The notes below the pieces were generated by a model. That model saw only the letters and a program-made list of their open reading frames with translations, was not told the origin of the DNA and ran no database searches. A stretch of DNA of 8,960 nucleotides from Candidatus Zixiibacteriota bacterium (GTDB lineage Bacteria > Zixibacteria > MSB-5A5 > GN15 > JAAZOE01). Where the stretch lies: assembly GCA_030588275.1 (NCBI GenBank), contig JAUUYJ010000090.1, positions 1 to 8,960 on the forward strand. Reading direction: 5' to 3'. The translations under genes and the position numbers were made by a program. Position 1 is the first letter of the stretch, and each line of letters opens with the position of its first letter. Shown here one piece after another: positions 1-6,043 of this stretch.

Positions 1-651
1 CAAAAGGTCTTTCTGGCCGGACAGATTGCCACCCCCGGTAAGATAACATTTGAAGTTATCCCGGATCTTTGGACAATCATCAAGGAAGCTGGTGGGGCCG
101 GCGAACTGGGTGATTTGACACGGGTTGCAATTATTCGCTCAAAAGAATCGGGTGGCGAGATTATTTATGTCAACGTTCTTGAGGCTGTAGCCAAAGGGGA
201 GGTTGACAAATTACCACAGGTCAAGAAGGGGGATACCATTGAAGTCCCCAAAATGGCTGGGGGAGTTCCGGGCCGACAATTAACGACCGATTATTCCAAC
301 CGAAAAAATTTATATTATGTTTTGGGGCAGGTGTTATCACCCGGCAATAAGCCTTACGAAGGGGATATTGATATTCTTGATGCTATTGGAAATGCCGGGG
401 GACTAACCAGTTTTGCCGATCTTAATAATGTCAAAATCATCAGCAAGAATGGGGATGGAACCTCGGTGTTGAAATTCAGCCTGAAAGAGTATCAAGAGAA
501 TGGCAAGGCCCGGCGGATTAAGATTAAGCCAGAAGATACGATCGTCATCGGTGAAAATAAAAGATCAGTCTTCAGTTGGGGAATGATTCGAGATTTTGCA
601 ACCGTTGCCGGAACGGTTGTTTCCTTTATATACTTAATTGATAGAAGATAG
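1..651 (+). CDS. Polysaccharide export outer-membrane protein with SLBB domains (5' truncated)
   Basis: The reading frame is open from the first base, so the N-terminus (signal peptide and the Poly_export domain typical of this family) lies outside the window; 216 residues are visible. Two SLBB modules are recognisable: window residues about 3-47 (VFLAGQIATPGK, then IIKEAGGAGELGDLTRV) and about 105-184 (YYVLGQVLSPGNK, AIGNAGGLTSFADLNNVKI, ending KPEDTIVIGE). Each has the G-x-V/I-x-x-P-G strand and the AGG turn. A short hydrophobic stretch (about 197-213, DFATVAGTVVSFIYLI) ends the protein just before two arginines. In Wza-type proteins the C-terminal helix lines the outer-membrane pore, so this may be the equivalent. 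Family role: periplasm-spanning and outer-membrane conduit for exopolysaccharide or capsule. The stop lies 6 nt before the chain-length gene, its expected inner-membrane partner. An ATG-less start at 115 (TTG) would cut the first SLBB domain and is not the real start. Confidence 0.9.
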   Translation, partial: QKVFLAGQIATPGKITFEVIPDLWTIIKEAGGAGELGDLTRVAIIRSKESGGEIIYVNVLEAVAKGEVDKLPQVKKGDTIEVPKMAGGVPGRQLTTDYSNRKNLYYVLGQVLSPGNKPYEGDIDILDAIGNAGGLTSFADLNNVKIISKNGDGTSVLKFSLKEYQENGKARRIKIKPEDTIVIGENKRSVFSWGMIRDFATVAGTVVSFIYLIDRR

Positions 652-657
652 ATTATT

Positions 658-2175
658 ATGTCGAATAATGACAATATTACAACCATCAGTATCAAGGACG
701 TTTTGTCTATCGTCAGGCGACGCAAGTGGTTGGTTATATTCCCTTTGATATTAGTTACCATAATTGCTTTCGCCGGATCGTACCTTCTCGAAGAGCGCTT
801 TCAATCATCGACGATGGTTGTCATTGACCAGACAAAATTTCTATCCAAGCAACTTCAGGCAATGGTTCCGGGCCAGGAGGATAGGCGTTTTTCCTCACAA
901 CAGGTAAGAAGCCAACTGATTGCTCTACACAATGAGATCATTTCATCCGCTTATCTGTCCCGGTTAATTGGCGAATTGAAATTGGGGGATGACCCGGATG
1001 TCAGAAAACAGGCGGCCAAAATCAATGTTCGCCGCCCCGATATACCGATTAATCAACTGGTTTACTATATCCTTATTGAAGAGTTACGGGAAAATATCAA
1101 GGTCAATTTTAGTGGTGCCGACATCATTGAAATTACTGCCGAATCTGATGATCCGGCTATGTCTATGCAAATTGCTACTCGTTTGGCAGAAATTTTCAAA
1201 GAGGAGCGCCTGAGCCGTGAGTTGAGCGGAGTACGGGGTGCGCTCGATTTTTCGGATGAACAGTTGGCGATCTATAAAAATAACCTGACCGATGCTGAAA
1301 CCCGCAAAGCTGAATTTCAAACCGAAGTCCTTCGTATGCGCCTGGATGAATCGGTCGTGGCAGATACCAATATTCGAGCGATCAATGCTGATGTTGATAA
1401 CATAAAGCTGTTGATTGAGGATAATCGGGCCAGCCAACTGGAGAAGAGGCGGCAGTTGTCCGGTTACAACAAATCCCAGCTACAGATTAATTTTGGTTCT
1501 AAGTATGACGAATTGACCGGAAATATTAGAGATGAGTCGGACCGACTGGCCGATTTTATGTCGAAGTATTCGTGGTTTGATCCTAAAGTCCTGAATGCCA
1601 ATATCAAGATCAGATCAATCCAGCGGGATATGGAAGAATTGGTTGCGGATGTGGTAAATGAAAAATTCAAAGATGCACCAGTCGCCGAACGAGAGCTGTT
1701 GCGAGAATATTTTATTTTACAGACAGCCGAGGCGGTGCTAAGACAAAAGCAGTCAGATTTTGAAGTCTCATTGTCAACCTTAAGAGCGCGTATCTCCAAG
1801 CAGCCGGAGTATGAAGTTCAGATGCGCAATTTTACCAATGACGTCAATTCTGCCCGAGTGATTTATGAGAAGTTTCGCGACCAATTGACCGGATCGGAAA
1901 TTTCTCAATCATTAATGCGTGGTGAAGCTGAATCAAAATATAGGATTATGGAGCCGGCCTCGGTTCCTTTGGAACCGGTCAAACCTAATCGGATCAAGAT
2001 ATCTCTTCTGGGATTGGTGCTTGGTTTGGTAATCGGTGGTGCCGCCGCCCTATTGGCTGAACTTTTGGATAACTCATTCCGTAAGATAGAGGATGTGGAA
2101 AATTCGTTATCGTTGCCTGTTCTGGCCGCCATCCCTGAGATTTCGTCCCTTAAGGGCCGGGTAAAAGTAGGATAA
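658..2175 (+). CDS. Wzz/GumC-like polysaccharide co-polymerase (chain-length determinant), no kinase domain
   Basis: A 505-residue inner-membrane protein that in this family sets polymer chain length and docks to the SLBB export protein. The architecture is clear: a short cytoplasmic N-terminus, a transmembrane helix at about 24-44 preceded by RRRK, a long periplasmic region (45-445) rich in charged heptad-like sequence (about 190-420, predicted coiled coil), then the proline motif PASVPLEPVKPNR (433-445) and a second membrane helix at about 447-468 (LLGLVLGLVIGGAAALLAELL). The cytoplasmic tail continues only to residue 505 (DNSFRKIEDVENSLSLPVLAAIP), the usual segment joining to a tyrosine kinase. 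The kinase itself is missing and is encoded separately at 3326. The length fits GumC/EpsB-like co-polymerases better than short Wzz. The start is ATG 6 nt after the previous stop, with only a weak AGAAG (643-647) as ribosome binding site, suggesting translational coupling. Confidence 0.93.
   Translation: MSNNDNITTISIKDVLSIVRRRKWLVIFPLILVTIIAFAGSYLLEERFQSSTMVVIDQTKFLSKQLQAMVPGQEDRRFSSQQVRSQLIALHNEIISSAYLSRLIGELKLGDDPDVRKQAAKINVRRPDIPINQLVYYILIEELRENIKVNFSGADIIEITAESDDPAMSMQIATRLAEIFKEERLSRELSGVRGALDFSDEQLAIYKNNLTDAETRKAEFQTEVLRMRLDESVVADTNIRAINADVDNIKLLIEDNRASQLEKRRQLSGYNKSQLQINFGSKYDELTGNIRDESDRLADFMSKYSWFDPKVLNANIKIRSIQRDMEELVADVVNEKFKDAPVAERELLREYFILQTAEAVLRQKQSDFEVSLSTLRARISKQPEYEVQMRNFTNDVNSARVIYEKFRDQLTGSEISQSLMRGEAESKYRIMEPASVPLEPVKPNRIKISLLGLVLGLVIGGAAALLAELLDNSFRKIEDVENSLSLPVLAAIPEISSLKGRVKVG
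1961..1977 (+). repeat. Perfect 7-bp inverted repeat inside the co-polymerase gene
   Basis: CGGTTCC (1961-1967) and GGAACCG (1971-1977) are exact reverse complements around a TTT loop. They lie in the codons for the proline-rich segment before the second membrane helix. A stable mRNA hairpin could form, but no T-run follows, so it is not a terminator. It may be a chance result of the codons used. Confidence 0.5.
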
Positions 2176-2179
2176 GAGA

Positions 2180-3307
2180 ATGGAAAATTATCGTCTAAAA
2201 AGTAAAGTCTCGGTTGAGCAGAAAGAATTTTTGGTCCAAACGATTAATGATCCTGATCGACATACGGTTGTGAATTCTCTTTTTATTGACGGTCGCATGC
2301 TGGAAACGGTTGCCTATCCTCATTCTGAAGAACTTTCGGAAGCGGATGTACTGACCCGGGTCAAGCATACGCATGGCGAAAAAAAGCATGAGCTTGAGCA
2401 TCTTCTCTCAATGTTTCAGCAGGCATCACAGTCGGGTGATGCCGATTTGATGTTTTCTCTGGCCCGAGCGTTTTATGGCAAGAATATGTTCGATTATGCT
2501 CGAAACCTTTTTGAGTCGGTACTGGTCATCAGGGATGGCCATTTTGAGGCATACAATTATCTCGGATTGGTTTGGTTGGCCTCCGGCGATCCCGAAGAGG
2601 CGACACGTAAGCTGGCGCGCGCTGTAGAATTGCGTCCTCAGTTTGCCGATTACCACAATAATTATGCGATCGCCCTTTTGGAGGCCGGATTTTGTCGTCG
2701 GGCGATGGAGGAGTGTGAGGCGGCTCTTAAACTTAATATCTATTACGCCGAAGCTTATTTTAACTTAGGCATAGCCTTTGTAGCCAATGCTGTTACCCGA
2801 GAAGATTATGAGATGTATGCTAATCATCTTCAAAAATCTTTGGAAATGTTTGAGCGGGCCGCCATGATTGATCCGCGGTATCGTTCGGTGCAGTTTGAAG
2901 AGGCGTGCGAAATACTCAAGCGGAATGACCCCAGCCGCTCCTTGAATTTGCTCAAGGGGATTAGGGATGAGAAGAGGCTTTCTGCCGCAAAAAGAATTTC
3001 GGGCGATTTTATAATGTTCCAATTGACGGCTGGGATGTCTGGTTCCCAATCGCTTGATGAGCGAATCGAGAATCTTAAAGGGGAATTGGATCGTAATCCC
3101 AATTATGTTGATTATTATCATGAGATGGGGTTGTGTTATTTGCAAAAATCAAAAGTTGACTGGCAGATGGCGATTGATCAATTTCAGAAAGCCTGCCAAC
3201 TGAACCCCAAATTGACCAAAGCTCAAATCGGATATGACAAGGCGGATGAATTTTTGAGTAGTTTGACCCTAAGTATTTCTGAAATTACTCGGAGTGGTTC
3301 CAAGTAA
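2180..3307 (+). CDS. TPR-repeat protein with an unassigned N-terminal module, in the export operon
   Basis: A 375-residue protein without signal peptide or membrane helix, so presumably cytoplasmic. Residues 87-188 contain three clear consecutive 34-residue tetratricopeptide repeats (for example 121-154, FEAYNYLGLVWLASGDPEEA through AVELRP; 155-188, YHNNYAIALLEAG). A fourth with an insertion spans 189-233, and one more occurs at 308-345 (YYHEMGLCYLQKSK, QKACQLNPK). TPRs are protein-binding scaffolds. Residues 1-80 are different: a segment RHTVVNSLFIDGRMLETVAYP followed by a charged helix (LTRVKHTHGEKKHELEHLL), which I cannot assign to a named domain. The start is ATG 4 nt after the co-polymerase stop, with AGGA (2169-2172) 7 nt upstream and overlapping that gene's end. 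Its place between co-polymerase and kinase suggests a partner or regulator of the export complex; this is inference from context. The exact function is unknown. Confidence 0.85.
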   Translation: MENYRLKSKVSVEQKEFLVQTINDPDRHTVVNSLFIDGRMLETVAYPHSEELSEADVLTRVKHTHGEKKHELEHLLSMFQQASQSGDADLMFSLARAFYGKNMFDYARNLFESVLVIRDGHFEAYNYLGLVWLASGDPEEATRKLARAVELRPQFADYHNNYAIALLEAGFCRRAMEECEAALKLNIYYAEAYFNLGIAFVANAVTREDYEMYANHLQKSLEMFERAAMIDPRYRSVQFEEACEILKRNDPSRSLNLLKGIRDEKRLSAAKRISGDFIMFQLTAGMSGSQSLDERIENLKGELDRNPNYVDYYHEMGLCYLQKSKVDWQMAIDQFQKACQLNPKLTKAQIGYDKADEFLSSLTLSISEITRSGSK

Positions 3308-3314
3308 AAAGGCT

Positions 3315-3318
3315 GGAG
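3315..3318 (+). promoter_or_regulatory. Shine-Dalgarno site that selects the TTG start of the kinase gene
   Basis: GGAG lies 7 nt before the TTG at 3326, the optimal spacing. The nearby ATG at 3319 directly abuts the site and opens only a six-codon frame (MTIEEK), out of frame with the kinase. The in-frame ATG at 3344 has a purine stretch only 1 nt away. TTG 3326 is therefore the best start. Confidence 0.6.
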
Positions 3319-3325
3319 ATGACGA

Positions 3326-4030
3326 TTGAAGAAAAATAAAGGAATGAATCTTCTGGTCGGATTTGATCAGGAAACTCCATACGCTACTGAATTCAGGCGG
3401 TTGTTGCATAGCCTGAATGGTGCCGTATCTGATAAACAATCGAAGATGATTCTGGTCACGTCGGCGATGCTCTCTGAGGGGAAATCGACGGTCGTTTCTC
3501 ACTTGGCGATAACAGCCGCATGCCAGAAAGGGAAAAAGACACTCTTGGTCGATTGCGATCTTCGTCGGCCGACATTGCATCGCCTTTTTGGGCAGGAGCG
3601 GGACAATGGTTTGGTTGAGGCTGTCGTTGATAAATGCAAACCAAACGATGTTATTAAAAAAACAACGGAGCCGAATTTACATATTTTAACCGCTGGTAGA
3701 TCGGTCGCCAAGCCGACCGAGATTTTTGAATCGGGGGGAGTCTTCAAACTGCTTGAAGAGATTCGGTTTTATTATGAATTAATATTGATCGATTGTGCGC
3801 CGATTCTTCCGGTTTCTGATCCGATGCTGTTGGCCGGTGCCGTTGATGGAGTCTTGATGGTTCTTAAGGCTGGTTCGACTCAGAAAGAGGTCGCCCAGCG
3901 AGCCACTCGACTGCTGAAGGACAGCAATGCCAATTTATTGGGGGTCGTTTTGAACAACCTGGGTAATGCGTTACCATATTATTATAACGAATCGTTTTAC
4001 GGATACGATTACCGTCCTCAGAAGCAATAA
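3326..4030 (+). CDS. CpsD/CapB-type bacterial tyrosine autokinase (BY-kinase), stand-alone
   Basis: A 234-residue cytoplasmic P-loop kinase that by family controls exopolysaccharide assembly through cycles of tail autophosphorylation while bound to the co-polymerase. Motifs in order: TPYATEFRRLLHSL (17-30), the E-x-x-R oligomerisation segment typical of BY-kinases; Walker A at 46-55 (SAMLSEGKST); Walker A' at 73-82 (LLVDCDLRRP); Walker B at about 152-160 (LILIDCAPI). The C-terminus carries a tyrosine cluster, PYYYNESFYGYDYR, with Tyr218, 219, 220, 225, 227 and 229 as likely autophosphorylation sites. No membrane segment is present, so it needs the cytoplasmic end of the co-polymerase at 658 as its activator, as in CpsC/CpsD pairs. 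The start is TTG with a well-placed GGAG. Its TAA stop is immediately followed, in the same frame, by TTG-AAA-ATG of the deacetylase gene. Confidence 0.93.
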   Translation: MKKNKGMNLLVGFDQETPYATEFRRLLHSLNGAVSDKQSKMILVTSAMLSEGKSTVVSHLAITAACQKGKKTLLVDCDLRRPTLHRLFGQERDNGLVEAVVDKCKPNDVIKKTTEPNLHILTAGRSVAKPTEIFESGGVFKLLEEIRFYYELILIDCAPILPVSDPMLLAGAVDGVLMVLKAGSTQKEVAQRATRLLKDSNANLLGVVLNNLGNALPYYYNESFYGYDYRPQKQ

Positions 4031-4036
4031 TTGAAA

Positions 4037-4873
4037 ATGAAAAATATCCTTACCGTAGATCTCGAAGATTGGTTTTCAGTCGAGACATTGCAGGATCGAT
4101 ACAATAGGGACGATTGGCCTGATCTGGAGGGGACGGTTGAACGTAACGGTTATCGTATTCTGGAACTGTTGGACCATTACAAGGTTCATGCCACTTTTTT
4201 TGTTTTGGGGTGGATCGCTGACCGATATCCCAAATTGATTGGAGATGTTTCATCGGCTGGACATGAAATCGGGTGCCACAGTTATTATCACCGCATGGTT
4301 AGCTCGTTGGATGCCGAGGAATTCCGCAAAGATACCGAATTGGCGATTGATGCTATTCTAAAAGCATGTGGTCAGAGGCCGGTGGGATATCGCTCACCCA
4401 GCTGGGGAATGAGGCAGGATATGGACTGGGCCTATCAGGTTTTGGCAGATCTTGGCTTTCAATACGATTCATCGATTTTTCCGATTCATCATGATATTTA
4501 TGGCGATCCCGGCGCACCCCGGCAGGCTTATGAGGTTCGTATCTCGGGGAACAAAAAAATCATCGAAATCCCGGCCAGCACCGTTGACTTTTTGGGCAAA
4601 CGGATGCCTCTTGGTGGTGGGGGATGGCTGCGTCAATTTCCTTACTGGTTTACTCGGCGCGGAATAAAGAAATTGAATAGATCTAACATTCCGGCGATGG
4701 TGTATCTCCATCCCTGGGAAATTGATCCTAATTTACCGCGCGTTAAAATGAATTTCAAAAACAGCTTTCGGCAATATGGGAACCTGGAATCGATGCAACC
4801 GAAGCTTCAAAGATTACTGGAAGATTTTGACTTTATCCCATTATGCGACTATATTAGAAAATTGGAATTTTAG
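4037..4873 (+). CDS. Polysaccharide deacetylase, PEP-CTERM-locus (DUF3473) subfamily
   Basis: A carbohydrate esterase family 4 (NodB-like) metal-dependent deacetylase, 278 residues from ATG 4037; it would remove N- or O-acetyl groups from the exopolysaccharide. Numbered from that ATG: TVDLEDWF (6-13) supplies the motif-1 acidic residues (Asp8, Glu10, Asp11); ATFFVLGWIADRYP (52-65); motif 2 HSYYH (81-85) supplies the two metal-binding histidines; YRSPSWG (118-124) is motif 3 with Arg119; DSSIFP (144-149); and LHPWEIDP (224-231) carries the late histidine, His225. The phrases ATFFVLGW, DSSIFPIHHDIYG, LGGGGW and YLHPWEIDP are those I associate with the DUF3473 subfamily in exosortase/PEP-CTERM polysaccharide loci. 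No signal peptide is visible, which is usual for that subfamily. An in-frame TTG at 4031, directly after the kinase stop and 6 nt after a weak AGAAG, is an alternative start adding two residues. Confidence 0.92.
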   Translation: MKNILTVDLEDWFSVETLQDRYNRDDWPDLEGTVERNGYRILELLDHYKVHATFFVLGWIADRYPKLIGDVSSAGHEIGCHSYYHRMVSSLDAEEFRKDTELAIDAILKACGQRPVGYRSPSWGMRQDMDWAYQVLADLGFQYDSSIFPIHHDIYGDPGAPRQAYEVRISGNKKIIEIPASTVDFLGKRMPLGGGGWLRQFPYWFTRRGIKKLNRSNIPAMVYLHPWEIDPNLPRVKMNFKNSFRQYGNLESMQPKLQRLLEDFDFIPLCDYIRKLEF

Positions 4874-4890
4874 AAAGCGGATATAAAAAT

Positions 4891-5985
4891 ATGAAATCAA
4901 AAGTAGCAGTTATAAAAACTTCGCCAGAGACGATTGTTTCAGATTACCATAAGCTGTGTAATTTGGCCGGGTACAAAGAGCATCTGGATTTTTCTGCCGA
5001 TGTGATTTTTAAGCTCAATTTGTCCTGGACCAAATATTTTCCTGCCTGTTCCTCACAACCGTGGCAGGTTGAAGGAGTTGTCAAATCGTTTATCGATGAT
5101 GGTTATCCGCGAGAAAAGATTTTACCGGTAGAAAATAAAACGGTCGTTACCAACCCAGTTGAGGGGGCCAAAAATAATTTGTGGATGCCAGTACTGGATA
5201 AATACAAATTACCATTTTTACCTCTACCGGATCAAAAATGGATAGTCCATAAATTCAAATCCAAACTTCTCAAACTTAATGATATCTTCCCAGAAGGAAT
5301 CGAAATCCCGGAAATGTACGTCGGCAAACAGATTGTCCATTTTCCGACGATCAAGACACATGGCCATTCGATAACAACCGGAGCGATTAAAAATTCTTTT
5401 GGCGGGCTCCTCAAAGAGGTGCGTCATTACGCCCATAAGTACATCCATGAGGTGATGGTTGATCTGATGTTGATGCAGAAAGAACTCCACCCATCGGTTT
5501 TCGCTGTTATGGATGGCGCGGTCTCCGGTGATGGTGCCGGTCCCCGGACGATGATACCGCGCGTGACCGATTATATTTTGGCCTCGTTTGATTCGGTAGC
5601 AATTGATTCAACGGCGGCGAGAATGATGGGATATGATCCGCTAAAGATTCCGTATCTGAAGATGTGCGATGATATGGGGCTGGGGAATGCCAGAAAAGAG
5701 AATGTCGAGATTGTGGGGGCCGATCTGGAGAATGTCAATTTCCATTTCCAGACCAAGAAATCGCTGGTTATTTGGGGCGATCAGTTGTTGCGCAAAGGGC
5801 CGTTACAATTTTTAGAAAAGATTGCTCTCCATTCTCCTTTGGTTATCTGGGCACCAATCGCTTCAAATATTTATCACGATTATATGTGGTACCCAACGGT
5901 CGGAAAATCAATCATCAAAAAGTTTTCGGCGACAAAGTGGGGAAAACTGTTTGCTCAGTATAAATCGGGCGAATTACCCAAATAG
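4891..5985 (+). CDS. DUF362 family protein of unknown function
   Basis: A 364-residue protein matching the DUF362 pattern. Visible hallmarks: VAVIKTSPE at the N-terminus; HFPTIKTHGHSITTGAIKNSFGG (150-172), equivalent to the family's P-K-x-K-T-H ... GxxKNxFG motif; MDGAVSGDGAGPR (207-219), with the family G-x-GP turn; and DSVAIDSTAARMMGYDP (234-250), the helix that ends most DUF362 cores. About 100 further residues follow. Many DUF362 proteins carry a ferredoxin-like cluster, but the few cysteines here (23, 53, 259) are scattered and cannot form a CxxCxxC cluster, so an iron-sulfur function is unlikely. No signal peptide is visible. It starts 17 nt after the deacetylase with a poor ribosome binding site (GCGGA, 4877-4881), consistent with the same transcript. 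The family's reaction is not established, and I infer no substrate; position suggests a link to polymer or envelope metabolism. Confidence 0.85.
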   Translation: MKSKVAVIKTSPETIVSDYHKLCNLAGYKEHLDFSADVIFKLNLSWTKYFPACSSQPWQVEGVVKSFIDDGYPREKILPVENKTVVTNPVEGAKNNLWMPVLDKYKLPFLPLPDQKWIVHKFKSKLLKLNDIFPEGIEIPEMYVGKQIVHFPTIKTHGHSITTGAIKNSFGGLLKEVRHYAHKYIHEVMVDLMLMQKELHPSVFAVMDGAVSGDGAGPRTMIPRVTDYILASFDSVAIDSTAARMMGYDPLKIPYLKMCDDMGLGNARKENVEIVGADLENVNFHFQTKKSLVIWGDQLLRKGPLQFLEKIALHSPLVIWAPIASNIYHDYMWYPTVGKSIIKKFSATKWGKLFAQYKSGELPK

Positions 5986-5997
5986 GTCGATCCCAAG

Positions 5998-6002
5998 AGG
6001 AG
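5998..6002 (+). promoter_or_regulatory. Strong Shine-Dalgarno site serving a mini-frame ahead of the ABC ATPase
   Basis: AGGAG within AAGAGGAG lies 5 nt before the ATG at 6008. It is the best ribosome binding site in this part of the window, yet its ATG opens only nine codons. It is 41 nt from the ATPase ATG at 6044, too far to serve it directly. Confidence 0.7.
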
Positions 6003-6007
6003 TTGAT

Positions 6008-6037
6008 ATGCAACATTATGCTCCGCTGATCGTTTAA
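6008..6037 (+). CDS. Nine-residue leader frame (MQHYAPLIV) upstream of the ABC ATPase
   Basis: ATG at 6008 is preceded by a near-ideal AGGAG and followed by eight sense codons and TAA (6035-6037). The frame is the same as that of the ATPase, whose possible starts (TTG 6038, ATG 6044) follow the stop at 0 and 6 nt and have no ribosome binding site of their own. Two readings fit: a translated leader whose termination lets ribosomes re-initiate on the ATPase, or an ancestral N-terminal extension cut off by a TAA nonsense change. The peptide resembles nothing I recognise. Translation is inferred, not shown. Confidence 0.4.
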   Translation: MQHYAPLIV

Positions 6038-6043
6038 TTGGAT

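Noticed and set aside
492..761. Minus-strand open frames opposite the polysaccharide genes, such as this 89-codon one
   Set aside because: They lie opposite convincing genes with clear domains, show no recognisable motifs, and have no credible ribosome binding sites; they are shadows.
3319..3339. Six-codon frame MTIEEK ahead of the kinase gene, as a second leader peptide
   Set aside because: Its ATG directly abuts the GGAG site with no spacer, while the overlapping TTG at 3326 has ideal spacing; it is most likely not translated.
3461..3493. Serine in the kinase Walker A (LSEGKST) in place of the common GEGKST as a sign of lost activity
   Set aside because: SEGKS forms are common in this kinase family, the invariant Gly-Lys-Ser is intact, and Walker A' and B are present.
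5822..6037. 71-codon frame overlapping the end of the DUF362 gene and including the mini-frame
   Set aside because: The upstream part is an off-frame reading of a well-supported gene; only the last nine codons have a credible start and ribosome binding site.
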